A stretch of 64,000 bases of DNA. It comes from Butyrivibrio sp. MB2005. Lineage in GTDB: Bacteria; Bacillota; Clostridia; Lachnospirales; Lachnospiraceae. This document shows, in pieces, positions 36,327-46,037 of this stretch (position 1 is the first letter of the stretch; each line of letters begins with the position of its first letter). The stretch spans positions 124,001 to 188,000 of the forward strand of contig NZ_AUJP01000009.1 in assembly GCF_000424285.1 (NCBI RefSeq). Direction: 5' to 3'. Below the pieces are notes generated by a model, which saw only the letters and a program-made list of their open reading frames with translations, had not been told where the DNA came from and searched no databases. A program made the position numbers and the translations under genes.

Positions 36327-38153
36327 TTACTGAGCTGCCTTTCTAGCCTCGATCATAGGCTGATACTTATCTGTATCAAATGCAGTAAGATCTGCCCATC
36401 CAAGACCTTCGAGCTGTGTTACCATGTCATCCCACTGAGCATCGAAGTCAGCGTCGTCAGCTGCGAATACCATTCTCCAGGAAGAATCCTTGATGAGGTC
36501 GCCGCACTGCTTACGGATAAGGCTGATATCTGTTGTATCGATTGCAAGAGCTTTGTTGATGCTGGGAACAACTGTCATCATGCCGTTCTTGTTGAGGTAC
36601 TCAACGTCGTCAGCTGCACCAAACTTCTCAGACCACTCCTTGGTTGTCTTTGTCTGGTTCATCTCGATTGTTGTTGACCACATATCAGAAGCATAAGGCT
36701 CGCCTGTTTCAGGGTTAATATCACAAGAAGCTACAATCCACTGGTTGATCTGGTTGTTACCATCATTCCAGTTGCCGCCGCCGAGTTCATCGGGAACGAT
36801 AACTTCTGCTGAGAATCTGTTAAGACCATCTTCTGTAAGTGTGTACTTGCCGTTTTCAACTGTGTATGTAAGGCCTTCTGTACCAGCGTGCTGAATCTGA
36901 ACACCCTCGGGTGAAGCATACCAGTCAAGGAACTCCATAAGTCTTGCAAAGTTCTCGTCGCTAACCTGAGAACCAACTGCAAGAACACGACCGTCGCCGT
37001 AGTAAGTATCAGATGCCTGATAAAGGTTTGTATCAGCAACAGGAATTTCTACGTAGTTTGTGCCTTCCTCGCCTCTTGCAGGGCTGTTCCAGAAACCATA
37101 CTGCCAGCTATACCAGTAGAGGTATACTCTCTTGTCCTGCATCTTGGAAACGATTGCGTTCCAGTCCTGAGTAGCAGAATCGGGATCTACAAGACCCATC
37201 TGATTTGCCTGATAGAGGAACTTAAGCATCTTGTAGTAAGCACCGTCCTTCTCTGTAAGAGGAGCGATGGAGTTGTCTGTTCCGATAAGTACGGAACCAT
37301 TAACTTCCTGGCCATACCACTTTGTAAGCTGAGCTACGTTCTCCATGTACTGGCTATCCCAGTCTTTCCAAAGGCTGATAGCGTAAGCCGGATCACCATT
37401 GTCGTTTGTAGGATGAGCATCCTGGATTGACTTTAAGCAAGCAAGAAGGTCATCGAGGTTCTGAAGGTCAGGAGCACCAACTTCGTTGTACATATCCCAT
37501 CCCATACGAGGGTATGAGTATACGTGAAGCTGCTTGTACTCTGTAGGACCATTGTTGTTCATTTCAAGCGGAATAGCATAGATCTTAGATCCGTCACCCA
37601 TCATGGAGTTGAATTCTTTGATCTGCTTTTCATATTTCATGAGGTTAGGATACTGTGAGATAACATCTGTGAGGTCATGGATAAGTCCTGACTCTACACA
37701 TTCCTGCATATCTGCATTGTCGAGGATGATGAGATCTCCAAGTGCGCCTGCTGCGCAGCGTGTCTGGTAAAGAGCAGCGCCATCACCTGCAACCTGAGGT
37801 GCGATGATGTTGAGTTCCATGTTGAACTTGTCCTTAACGATTTTGCCGTACCATCCGGGCTGAATACCCTGGAAGTTAGCAGCTACATTGTAGAAATCAA
37901 CGGTGTAAGTCTCGTCGTGGCTTGCTGCGGGAGCCTCGCCAGCGTCTGAAGCCTCTGCTGTGTCAGTAGCTTCTGTTGTTTCTGTTGCGTCAGATGATGT
38001 TTCTTCTGCGGGAGCCTCTGTCTGGGCTGCCTCAGTAGATCCGCCGTCAGTGGTTTCAGGGGCTGATCCGCCTGTACTTCCGCCACAACCGGCAAGCATG
38101 CTCACTGTCATCAGTGTAGTGAGTGCCAATGATGTAACTTTTTTCAGTTTCAT
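36327..38153 (-). CDS. ABC solute-binding lipoprotein, system 2
   Basis: The start at 38153 (MKLKKVTSLALTTLMTVSML, lipid Cys23) has AAGGAGG at proper distance; the ATG two codons earlier would have it one base away. A Glu/Ala/Thr linker of about 55 residues precedes a family 1 binding domain. At 608 aa it is longer than system 1. It is the last gene of a minus-strand unit LacI, permease, permease, binding protein, and is separated from the permease by a repeat-rich gap. Its divergently placed partner GH120 suggests xylo-oligosaccharides as ligands. Confidence 0.92.
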   Translation of the reverse strand: MKLKKVTSLALTTLMTVSMLAGCGGSTGGSAPETTDGGSTEAAQTEAPAEETSSDATETTEATDTAEASDAGEAPAASHDETYTVDFYNVAANFQGIQPGWYGKIVKDKFNMELNIIAPQVAGDGAALYQTRCAAGALGDLIILDNADMQECVESGLIHDLTDVISQYPNLMKYEKQIKEFNSMMGDGSKIYAIPLEMNNNGPTEYKQLHVYSYPRMGWDMYNEVGAPDLQNLDDLLACLKSIQDAHPTNDNGDPAYAISLWKDWDSQYMENVAQLTKWYGQEVNGSVLIGTDNSIAPLTEKDGAYYKMLKFLYQANQMGLVDPDSATQDWNAIVSKMQDKRVYLYWYSWQYGFWNSPARGEEGTNYVEIPVADTNLYQASDTYYGDGRVLAVGSQVSDENFARLMEFLDWYASPEGVQIQHAGTEGLTYTVENGKYTLTEDGLNRFSAEVIVPDELGGGNWNDGNNQINQWIVASCDINPETGEPYASDMWSTTIEMNQTKTTKEWSEKFGAADDVEYLNKNGMMTVVPSINKALAIDTTDISLIRKQCGDLIKDSSWRMVFAADDADFDAQWDDMVTQLEGLGWADLTAFDTDKYQPMIEARKAAQ

Positions 38154-38225
38154 TTTCATTCCTCCTTTTTGGATTTGAAGTTCTATATTCACCCCCTTAA
38201 GGGGGTATTTACGTGAGTTTTTCAC

Positions 38226-38311
38226 AAGGAAGTTCCGCTCTCGTTACGAGATTTATAAGGAAGTTCCGCTCTCGCTTTCGCTGAGCTTTTCACAAGGAAG
38301 TTCTGCTCTCG
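38226..38311. repeat. Three copies of AAGGAAGTTCCGCTCTCG between permease and binding-protein genes
   Basis: Copies lie at 38226-38243, 38257-38274 and 38294-38311 (one base differs in the last), 31 and 37 bp apart. A GC-rich inverted segment (GGGCAAGCCC) follows. The repeats lie inside the operon, 70 to 160 bases before the lipoprotein gene, where intergenic repeats in other transport operons (for example malE-malF) tune relative mRNA levels. Confidence 0.75.
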
Positions 38312-38370
38312 GGCAAGCCCTCGCCAGAACACGTTCGGGCTAAGCTCGTGTAATACCTCGCTAAGCCCTC

Positions 38371-39294
38371 TCAGCCTTTTACCGCACCAATCATAATTCC
38401 CTTTACGAAGTATTTCTGGAAGATCGGGTAAACGAGCATAATCGGTAAAACGACAATAACTGTGATGGTCATTCGAACACTCGTAGTGGTCTGTGTTGTA
38501 GCTGCAGCGGCTGCAAGAGACGCTGTGCTTGATGTACTCTGTGCCAGAGATGCCAGAGAGCTCGCCTGGTTCAGATACTGATAAAGCACGAACTGAAGAG
38601 GATAGAGCTTGGTGTCTGTCATAAGGAGTAGTGTATCCTGGAATGCATTCCACTGGCTGACTGCAGAGAAAATAGCTACTGTAGCCATGATGGGCTTGAT
38701 TACAGGGATAATTACACGGAAGAATACAGTAAGTACACCTGCGCCGTCCATCTCGGCTGCTTCCTGGAGCTCCTTCGGAACGGATTCTACGAAGGTTTTG
38801 GTAAGTATCAGGTTAAAGGGTGATACTATCGCAGGAAGTATATATCCCCAGAAATTATTTGTGAGGTGCATGGTCTTCATAACCAGGTACCAGGGAATGA
38901 TTCCGGCGTTGAAATACATTGTTGCAACAACCAGCCTGTACCAGAACTTACGAGCCCACATTTTTTCCTGTGTAAACATGAAGCCCAGGAAAGCGGATGC
39001 GAAAACCGTAAGGGCAGTTCCAAGAACAGTTCTCATAAGAGAGATCTTGAATGCCTGAGGAAGGCCTTCAATCCTGAATGCAGAGATGTAATTGTGAAAA
39101 TGTATATTCTGCGGAAGGAAGAGAATATCACCTCTGGCACTTATGTCATTAGCACTGATTGTATTGATCATTATGTAGTAGAACGGGTACAGGCATAGAA
39201 AAGCAGCTATTGTAAAGATGATATAGCACACAATCTCTACGGCTCTGTCACCGGCACTTACATGCATTTTGTGTTTTGTTTTTACCTGACTCAT
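38371..39294 (-). CDS. CUT1 sugar ABC permease (LplC-like), system 2
   Basis: The 307-residue protein has six helices. The EAA loop reads ELQEAAEMDGAGVLTVFFRV, and the end IFQKYFVKGIMIGAVKG is diagnostic of LplC/YtcP permeases. It follows the other permease by 13 bp, and the two are co-transcribed from the LacI gene. It forms a channel for sugar uptake with the protein at 39308. Confidence 0.94.
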   Translation of the reverse strand: MSQVKTKHKMHVSAGDRAVEIVCYIIFTIAAFLCLYPFYYIMINTISANDISARGDILFLPQNIHFHNYISAFRIEGLPQAFKISLMRTVLGTALTVFASAFLGFMFTQEKMWARKFWYRLVVATMYFNAGIIPWYLVMKTMHLTNNFWGYILPAIVSPFNLILTKTFVESVPKELQEAAEMDGAGVLTVFFRVIIPVIKPIMATVAIFSAVSQWNAFQDTLLLMTDTKLYPLQFVLYQYLNQASSLASLAQSTSSTASLAAAAATTQTTTSVRMTITVIVVLPIMLVYPIFQKYFVKGIMIGAVKG

Positions 39295-39307
39295 AGCTCT
39301 CCTCCAA

Positions 39308-40216
39308 TTACAAAATACTTTCGCCGCGAATTACCTTGGATGCTTTGTTAACGATGAACAGAAGCACAAGGCTTACCAGACTCTTAAGCATACTGATTGC
39401 AACTGAAACTGAGTAACCACCGCTACCCATAGCCATGTTGTAAACATACAGGTCAAGAACCTGGATATAATCTTTGTTAAATGCGTTCTGGAATACGTAG
39501 TACTGCTCCATACCATTATTAAGGAAGTTCGCTACGTTAAGTACCAGAAGTACAAAGTAGGTAGGAAGAAGGCTTGGAATTGTGATGTGCCAGATGATCT
39601 GCATTCTGGTGGCACCATCAACTCTTGCAGCCTGGATCATTTCGTCATCGATACTGGAAATAGCAGCGATATACATGATAGCTGCCCATCCCAGGTTCTT
39701 CCATGTAAGCCATAACCACTGTGTAAACCAAACATGGGTTGAAGCCTGCAGGAAAAGAATAGGTGTATCGATTAACCCAACCTTCATAAGCAGGGAGTTA
39801 AGCATTCCGGTGCTGTTGAAGAGTGAAAATGCTATTGAATAAACCATAACCCAGCTCACGAAATTCGGAAGGGTTGTAACAGTCTGAACAAATTTACGGA
39901 ATTTAACTCCGTGAATTTCATTGAGAAATACTGCGAATAACATAGGAAGCCAGCTGGTTCCGAGGGTAAGTCCGCTCATAGCAAATGTATTTTTAAGAAC
40001 CTGAATGAGCTGTTTGATCTTTACGTCACTGCTTACCAGGGATGCGAACCATTTGCCTCCGACAAAAGCGCAATCGGCAAGGTCCTTCGGTGGCTTATAA
40101 TCGTAGAATGCATACATCCATCCATAAAGCGGGTAGTAACAGAAGAGAAGTACCAGCACTATGAATGGAACTACCAGAAGAAAAAGTTTGAATGAATACA
40201 ACTTCTTTTTAGACAC
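39308..40216 (-). CDS. CUT1 sugar ABC permease (LplB-like), system 2
   Basis: The 302-residue protein has six helices. The EAA loop is seen in DEMIQAARVDGATRMQIIWH, and the N-terminal LFCYYPLYGWMYAFYDYKPP is typical of LplB-type permeases. It starts 16 bases after the LacI stop. As in system 1, no ATPase gene is present. Confidence 0.94.
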   Translation of the reverse strand: MSKKKLYSFKLFLLVVPFIVLVLLFCYYPLYGWMYAFYDYKPPKDLADCAFVGGKWFASLVSSDVKIKQLIQVLKNTFAMSGLTLGTSWLPMLFAVFLNEIHGVKFRKFVQTVTTLPNFVSWVMVYSIAFSLFNSTGMLNSLLMKVGLIDTPILFLQASTHVWFTQWLWLTWKNLGWAAIMYIAAISSIDDEMIQAARVDGATRMQIIWHITIPSLLPTYFVLLVLNVANFLNNGMEQYYVFQNAFNKDYIQVLDLYVYNMAMGSGGYSVSVAISMLKSLVSLVLLFIVNKASKVIRGESIL

Positions 40217-40232
40217 GGGACACCTCCAAATT

Positions 40233-41282
40233 TCATCGTTTAGATACAGATTTCCTGAAAATCATTGAACAGGGAACGCTTATTACCTGAGGTTCATCAG
40301 GTATATTTTCAGTTGGATCTTCCTGCTCAAGCATATCAATGAGAAGATCAGCGGATATTCGCCCTATTTCTGTAAGCGGCAAAGCGGTTGTTGTGAGGGG
40401 CGGATAGAAATATTCCGAGATGCTCTCATTATCAAAACCTGCAACTGCGATATCTTCACCAATCTTAAGCCCGCATTCCATCAGATAATCATAGATGCCA
40501 CCGGACATCTTATCTGAAATTCCGAAAAATGCGGTTACGCCCTGAGGTAAAAGGGCTTTTGCACCTTCATAACCGGATTCACGACTCCAGTCTCCGTAGT
40601 ATACAAGGTTCGGATCAAACAAAAGACCATTCTCGAACAGTGCTCTCTGATACCCCAGAAGTCTTTGACCTGTATGGATGTTCTCTGAACGTCCACCCAC
40701 AAAACCGATCCTCTTGTGTCCATTTTTAATCAGATGGGTAACTACTTCACATGCGCTCTTTTCATCCGCAATCACAACAGATGGTATTGATGGAGAATTG
40801 GAAAATGCATAGCACATGACTGCCGGCATAGCAAAATCATCGTTGAAGCAATTGATGATCCTTGTGTGTCCTGCGAGATATATTACGCCATCGACACGGG
40901 CTGATAAAACATCCTGAAGAACCGGATCCAGTACTGAGTGATAGGCTTTATCCTGGTTGTACCAGGTGTCTGACCATCTGTCATAGAGACGAAGGTTATG
41001 TACAAAAACATGGTAGTCACGTTTTTCACATTGGGCCATTATGCTTTCGATAATGGCGGGACATGTAAATTGTGCTATGTCTTCTGCAACAATTGAGATT
41101 ACTTTTGTACGTTTTGCACGAAGACCTTGTGCCATGTAGTTTGGTTTATAACCTGTTTCCTTGATAACCGTTAGAATTCGATTTTTGGTTTCTTCGCTTG
41201 TTTTCGCCTTTCCATTTATTACATTTGACACTGTAGTCGCTGAAACATTGCATATTTCTGCGATTTCTTTAAGAGTAACCAT
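40233..41282 (-). CDS. LacI-family regulator of ABC system 2 / GH120
   Basis: The 349-residue protein has the LacI HTH (TLKEIAEICNVSATTVSNVING) followed by MAQGLRAKRTKVI and a ligand-binding domain. It heads the ABC operon and is divergent from the GH120 beta-xylosidase. Two related palindromes in the shared promoter region (see 41330 and 41488) are its likely operators. The effector is probably a xylo-oligosaccharide, an inference from GH120. Confidence 0.93.
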   Translation of the reverse strand: MVTLKEIAEICNVSATTVSNVINGKAKTSEETKNRILTVIKETGYKPNYMAQGLRAKRTKVISIVAEDIAQFTCPAIIESIMAQCEKRDYHVFVHNLRLYDRWSDTWYNQDKAYHSVLDPVLQDVLSARVDGVIYLAGHTRIINCFNDDFAMPAVMCYAFSNSPSIPSVVIADEKSACEVVTHLIKNGHKRIGFVGGRSENIHTGQRLLGYQRALFENGLLFDPNLVYYGDWSRESGYEGAKALLPQGVTAFFGISDKMSGGIYDYLMECGLKIGEDIAVAGFDNESISEYFYPPLTTTALPLTEIGRISADLLIDMLEQEDPTENIPDEPQVISVPCSMIFRKSVSKR

Positions 41283-41329
41283 TTTAGCTCCTAATTTATG
41301 GACTATACGTCAAACTTGCCAATGTATTA

Positions 41330-41383
41330 AGTAAATCGATAAACTATATGTTGAATTTTATAACCGAGAGGTTTACGTGTCAA
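41330..41383 (-). promoter_or_regulatory. LacI-ABC operon 2 promoter and operator
   Basis: On the minus strand the -35 is TTGACA (41378-41383) and the -10 is TAAAAT (41355-41360), 17 bp apart. The palindrome AGTAAATCGATAAACT (41330-41345) lies just downstream of the expected +1. Confidence 0.75.
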
Positions 41384-41447
41384 CAACAATTATTGACAAT
41401 TTGTATAAAAATATTGCTATATACTTTATTTTATTGTGCAAATGGCA

Positions 41448-41501
41448 TTGACATTGAGGTTGACCAATCGTAACATGAAATAGATTAGTAAAACGATTCA
41501 C
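41448..41501 (+). promoter_or_regulatory. GH120 promoter and operator
   Basis: TTGACA (41448-41453) and TAACAT (41471-41476) are 17 bp apart. GTAAAACGATTCAC (41488-41501) matches the operator GTAAATCGATAAAC at 41331 in 11 of 14 positions and also lies just downstream of +1. Confidence 0.65.
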
Positions 41502-41540
41502 AGCTAACTTTGTTTAAACCTAAGAAAGAGAGGAATTGTC

Positions 41541-43541
41541 ATGATTTATTACGTTGATGCCAATGCTTTCCGTGATGGTGACGGAAGTGAAAACAGACCC
41601 TTCAGATATATAAATGACGCTGCCAGAGTGGCAGTAGCCGGGGACGAGGTAATCGTTAAGCCCGGTATATACAGGGAGCGAGTTGTTCCTAAGAATGCGG
41701 GTACCGCAGATAAGAGGATTGTATATCGCTCAGAAGAGCCCCTTGGAGCAGTTATTACAGGTGCAGAGCTTGTAACCGGTTGGACTAAGGTTAAGGGCAA
41801 TGTATGGAAGGTTACTGTTAAGAACAGTATGTTTGGCGATTATAACCCTTACACCACAAGAGTTTACGGTGACTGGTATTTCTCTCCCGAGATTAGACAT
41901 ACAGGTGCGGTATTCCTCAATGACCATATGATGTATGAGACCACATCCCTGGCTGAATGTCAGAAGGGAAAAGCTGATCCTTTAGCTTGGAACAAGGATG
42001 ATGCTATGTACCTTTGGTACACCGAGCAGGATGGAGAAACAACTGTTATTTATGGAAATTTCCAGAAGCTTGATCCTAATAAGGAAAAGGTTGAGATTAC
42101 AGTAAGAAGAAACTGCTTCATGCCTGACGAAAATTACAGAGATTATATTACTGTAAGCGGCTTTAATATCAACAAGGCTGCTACAACCTGGGCGCCTCCG
42201 GCAGCTTATCAGGACGGAATGATCGGCCCCCACTGGAGTAAGGGCTGGATCATCGAGGACTGTGAGATCTGGGGTAGCAAGTGCTGCGGTATTTCTCTAG
42301 GAAAATACTGTGACCCTGAGAATGATATGTATTTCACAGTTAAAAAGGTAAAGAGCCCTACACAGATGGAAAGAGATGCCGTATGCCGCGGTCAGTACCA
42401 CGGATGGCTCAAAGAAAAGGTAGGTCATCATTTGATCCGTCGCTGCCATGTGCATCACTGTGAGCAGACCGGTATCGTAGGCAGAATGGGCGGTGTTTTC
42501 TCAACAATTGAGGACTGCGAGATTCATGATGTATGTACATCTCAGCAGCTTGGCGGCGCTGAGACAGCAGGAATCAAGCTTCATGCAGCTATAGACGTAA
42601 CGATCAGAAGAAACCATATCCATCACAGCATCATGGGTGTATGGCTTGACTGGCAGGCTCAGGGAGCAAGAGTTACCCAGAACTTCATGCATGACAATAC
42701 AAGACCCGAAGGTGTTGAACAGGCTAGAGGCGCTATGTTCAATACCGACGTATTTATAGAAGTAGGCCATGGTCCCACACTTATCGACAACAATATCCTG
42801 CTTTCACCAGTGGCTATCACAATTCCCAGTGAGGGCATAGCTGTAATCCACAACCTGATTCTTGGTGGCTTCAGCCTTATCAATTCAGGTGTAGACAGCA
42901 TTATAAACGGACAAAGAGAGCCCAGATACACACCTTACCATATTCGTCACCGCACAGAGGTTGCAGGCTTTATGACCATTCTTCACGGTGATGACAGGAT
43001 TTACAACAACATTTTCCTGCAGCAGCACAAGATCAATGATAAAAAGAAGACTGCCGCAGATGCCGACTACATGGTTGTGGGTACAGCTCCCTTCGATATT
43101 TTCCCCACTTATGAGGAATGGAGTGCTCAGTTCGAGTCAGATAAGGATCCCGATATGGGCGCGCTTGCAACTGCACACTTTGGACACCTTCCTGTATGGG
43201 TATCTGGAAATGCATATTTTGGCGGAGCTACGGTTTACAAGCATGAAAAAGAAAAGCTCGTAGACAAGAAATCCAAGGTCTCAGTGAAGGTTAAGGAAAA
43301 GGATGGAAGCTGGTACATCCAGAGTGACCTCTTTGGAAAGCTCGGTGATTTCACAGATGGAATCATTACAACGGATACCCTGGGAACAGCCTTTGAGCCT
43401 GAGCAGAGATTCGAGAATACGGATGGAACGCCAATTACCTTTGATAAGGACTACTTTGGCGGACACAGAAGTAACGCACCGATTCCCGGACCTTTTGCTG
43501 AATTTAAGGGAAAAGAGCTGCTTGTTTGGAAAATGGCATAA
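41541..43541 (+). CDS. GH120 beta-xylosidase
   Basis: The 666-residue protein resembles the Thermoanaerobacterium GH120 beta-xylosidase XylC as I remember it, over its whole length: a right-handed beta-helix with an inserted sandwich. Shared landmarks include WAPPAAYQDGMIGPHWSKGW, GIKLHAAIDVTIRRNHIHH and HRTEVAGF. The catalytic Asp (family D in LWLDWEAQG) is D370 here in VWLDWQAQG, and the acid/base Glu is E407 in DVFIEVGHG. There is no signal peptide, so it releases xylose from imported xylo-oligosaccharides in the cytoplasm. GAGAGGA precedes the ATG. The divergent LacI-ABC operon is its likely partner. Confidence 0.88.
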   Translation: MIYYVDANAFRDGDGSENRPFRYINDAARVAVAGDEVIVKPGIYRERVVPKNAGTADKRIVYRSEEPLGAVITGAELVTGWTKVKGNVWKVTVKNSMFGDYNPYTTRVYGDWYFSPEIRHTGAVFLNDHMMYETTSLAECQKGKADPLAWNKDDAMYLWYTEQDGETTVIYGNFQKLDPNKEKVEITVRRNCFMPDENYRDYITVSGFNINKAATTWAPPAAYQDGMIGPHWSKGWIIEDCEIWGSKCCGISLGKYCDPENDMYFTVKKVKSPTQMERDAVCRGQYHGWLKEKVGHHLIRRCHVHHCEQTGIVGRMGGVFSTIEDCEIHDVCTSQQLGGAETAGIKLHAAIDVTIRRNHIHHSIMGVWLDWQAQGARVTQNFMHDNTRPEGVEQARGAMFNTDVFIEVGHGPTLIDNNILLSPVAITIPSEGIAVIHNLILGGFSLINSGVDSIINGQREPRYTPYHIRHRTEVAGFMTILHGDDRIYNNIFLQQHKINDKKKTAADADYMVVGTAPFDIFPTYEEWSAQFESDKDPDMGALATAHFGHLPVWVSGNAYFGGATVYKHEKEKLVDKKSKVSVKVKEKDGSWYIQSDLFGKLGDFTDGIITTDTLGTAFEPEQRFENTDGTPITFDKDYFGGHRSNAPIPGPFAEFKGKELLVWKMA

Positions 43542-43588
43542 GATTTTTGTATATGAAGTAGCGTAATAAAAAATACAAAATAACATAA

Positions 43589-43629
43589 ATAAAGAGGTTT
43601 CGATATCTATGCGAAACCTCTTTATTTAT
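43589..43629 (+). terminator. GH120 terminator
   Basis: AAAGAGGTTTCG and CGAAACCTCTTT enclose ATATCTATG, followed by ATTTATT. Confidence 0.85.
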
Positions 43630-43686
43630 TGTATAATGTTTATCGGGCAAATTTCTTTTTGTGGATAAAAGAGAGGGGGACTTAAG

Positions 43687-46035
43687 ATGAAACGAAAGGT
43701 TCTGTCGTTGATTCTCGTCATTTCTATGACCATATCTGGTTGCGCATTAGGTGGTAATGGCAACGATTCTAGCTCTTCAGGCAATCTTATCAAAAAAGCG
43801 ACCGAAAAAGTCAATCAGGCAAATTCTGCGGAGGAATCAGCTTCCGGTGAGACGACTCCTGAAGTAACTGACGAAATACCGGAGAACAAAACTGAAAATA
43901 CCGATAATATCGAGGTTGACCAGGATAGTACCAATGAGGCTTCGAGCCAGGCTGACAGCGGCTTTAAGGCGACTAAAGTATCTTTGCTTGGTGATACAGA
44001 AGAGAAATATTACGATGAAAACATTGTTCCTTCCGTACCTGCATATAAGGTTGCGGAGGACTTCTCCAATGTTGAGTACGCCGATAAATTCTCGTATTTC
44101 TTTGATCCGGCTGAGGATACAAGCTATAACCATGTGAATGAATTGCGTGAAGCTCTTATAAAGAATTCCTTTGCTGTGAGGCGTGATGGCGGAGACGAGT
44201 TCTTTGATATCTACGAATCCAATCGCTATATGATGTTTCCGAACTTTATAACGGTTGATTCACTGATGCATACCTATCATCTGTATTTTGCGCATCTGAT
44301 GAAAACCACGGAGAAATCCTATCTGTCAGAAAGGCTTGAGATCCTTACGACCACAATGCTTGATCTGACATCAGCGCAGTATGATGAGCTTAAGGGTACA
44401 GATTTTGAGGCGGCTGCGTTCGATAATCTGGTTTTCTTTAATGTAGGTGCAAAGCTTCTTGAACTGCCGGGAGCAGACAAGGTAAGCGATTCTACAGTGA
44501 TCAGTACATCAGACGATGAATATCAGAAGATTAAGGCTGCAAAATCCGCCGATCTTTGCAGTATTACCGGAGTTATGGAGGATTATACCCAGTATAAACC
44601 AAGGGGTTATTACGAAGGTGACGCCACACTTGAGAAGTACTTTAGATGTATGATGTGGTATGGACGCATTCCATTCATCCTTGGCAGTGAAGAGAGTGTT
44701 GGAAGTGCGCTGCTTATGACCAGTGCCATAGAGCAGGATCTTTCAGATTGGGACAGCATCTACACTATAACCAGTTTCTTTGCAGGAGCCTCCGATGATG
44801 TGGGATACCCGGAATTCGAGACTATGGTAAAGGATTCTTATGGAAAAATACCTGAAACTGCAGAAATCGCCTCAAACAGCGATGCCTTCAGTAAGCTTGT
44901 AGAAGCTTCTAAAACAGTGGAACCGCCAAAGATCAACTCAGTCCCCGTAGGAGAAGATGAGGAGAATGTGATACCATCCTTCAGATTCATGGGACAGAGA
45001 TTTACAATTGACGCAGCGATTATGCAGCAGCTGGTTTACAGGGCTGTTGAGGAGGATTCCAAGGGCAATCGGCGTATGCTTCCCGACACTCTTGATGTGG
45101 CTGCAACCCTTGGCTCAAAGGAGGCTTATTCCATACTTGAGGAGCAGGGTGACACCGACTACAAGAATTATACCGACAATATGACATTTCTTAACGGATA
45201 TTTTAATAATTCCGATCCAGCCCTTTGGAATGCTAGTTTGTACTCCGGATGGCTGAATACATTACGCCCGTTATTTGAAGAAAAGGGCGAGGGATACCCT
45301 TCATACATGCAGAGTGAAGAGTGGCAGAAAAAGGATCTGGAAACCTTCGCAGGATCCTATGCGGAGCTTAAGCATGACACCATCCTCTATGCTAAACAGA
45401 TTATGGCAGAAATGGGCGGCGGCGAAGATGAAGAGATAATCGACGACAGAGGTTACGTAGATCCTGAGCCTGAGATATACAGCAGATTTGCTTTTCTGTC
45501 CCAAAAGACCAAGGATGGCCTTGATGATCTTGGAATGATCAGTGAAAGCGACAAGGCAGAACTTGATAAGCTCACTGAGATTTCCATGAATCTCCTTAAA
45601 ATATCTGAAAAGGAGCTCCAAAACGAGACACTTACAGATGAAGAGTATGAGCTCATCAGATGCTACGGCGGAGATATCGAGCATTTCTGGTACGAGGCAA
45701 ATAAAGATGACGTTGAGGATCTTTGCTATGCTTACCAGGCACCCTGTCCTGTTATTGCAGATATAGCAACCGATCCAAACGGCAGTGTGCTTGAGGTTGG
45801 AAGCGGACAGGTAGATCTTATTTATGTTGTTTTCCCTATTGATGGCAAGCTTCATGTGGGAAGAGGAAGTGTGTATAGCTTCTATCAGTTCACAACAGGT
45901 ATGGATAACCGAATGACTGATTCTGAGTGGAGAGACATACTCAGAGGCGGACATTATGACGAAGACTGGAACTGGATCCCGGATGAGAATAAGCCGGAAC
46001 AGCCCGCATGGACTCAGAGCTATCGAATTGACTGA
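43687..46035 (+). CDS. DUF3160-family lipoprotein
   Basis: The 782-residue protein has a lipoprotein signal (MKRKVLSLILVISMTISGC, lipid Cys19), a Ser/Glu/Asn linker to about residue 95, and a large domain with the DUF3160 hallmarks NFITVDSLMHTYHLYFAHLM and SRFAFLSQKTKDGLDDLGM. The family is widespread on cell surfaces but has no proven function. The stop is two bases before the next start, so it forms an operon with the CapA-like protein. GAGAGGGGGAC precedes the ATG. Confidence 0.86.
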   Translation: MKRKVLSLILVISMTISGCALGGNGNDSSSSGNLIKKATEKVNQANSAEESASGETTPEVTDEIPENKTENTDNIEVDQDSTNEASSQADSGFKATKVSLLGDTEEKYYDENIVPSVPAYKVAEDFSNVEYADKFSYFFDPAEDTSYNHVNELREALIKNSFAVRRDGGDEFFDIYESNRYMMFPNFITVDSLMHTYHLYFAHLMKTTEKSYLSERLEILTTTMLDLTSAQYDELKGTDFEAAAFDNLVFFNVGAKLLELPGADKVSDSTVISTSDDEYQKIKAAKSADLCSITGVMEDYTQYKPRGYYEGDATLEKYFRCMMWYGRIPFILGSEESVGSALLMTSAIEQDLSDWDSIYTITSFFAGASDDVGYPEFETMVKDSYGKIPETAEIASNSDAFSKLVEASKTVEPPKINSVPVGEDEENVIPSFRFMGQRFTIDAAIMQQLVYRAVEEDSKGNRRMLPDTLDVAATLGSKEAYSILEEQGDTDYKNYTDNMTFLNGYFNNSDPALWNASLYSGWLNTLRPLFEEKGEGYPSYMQSEEWQKKDLETFAGSYAELKHDTILYAKQIMAEMGGGEDEEIIDDRGYVDPEPEIYSRFAFLSQKTKDGLDDLGMISESDKAELDKLTEISMNLLKISEKELQNETLTDEEYELIRCYGGDIEHFWYEANKDDVEDLCYAYQAPCPVIADIATDPNGSVLEVGSGQVDLIYVVFPIDGKLHVGRGSVYSFYQFTTGMDNRMTDSEWRDILRGGHYDEDWNWIPDENKPEQPAWTQSYRID

Positions 46036-46037
46036 TT

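Noticed and set aside
43660-43668. TGTGGATAA, a consensus DnaA box (reverse)
   Set aside because: Isolated, far from the origin, just before the DUF3160 start; expected by chance in AT-rich DNA.
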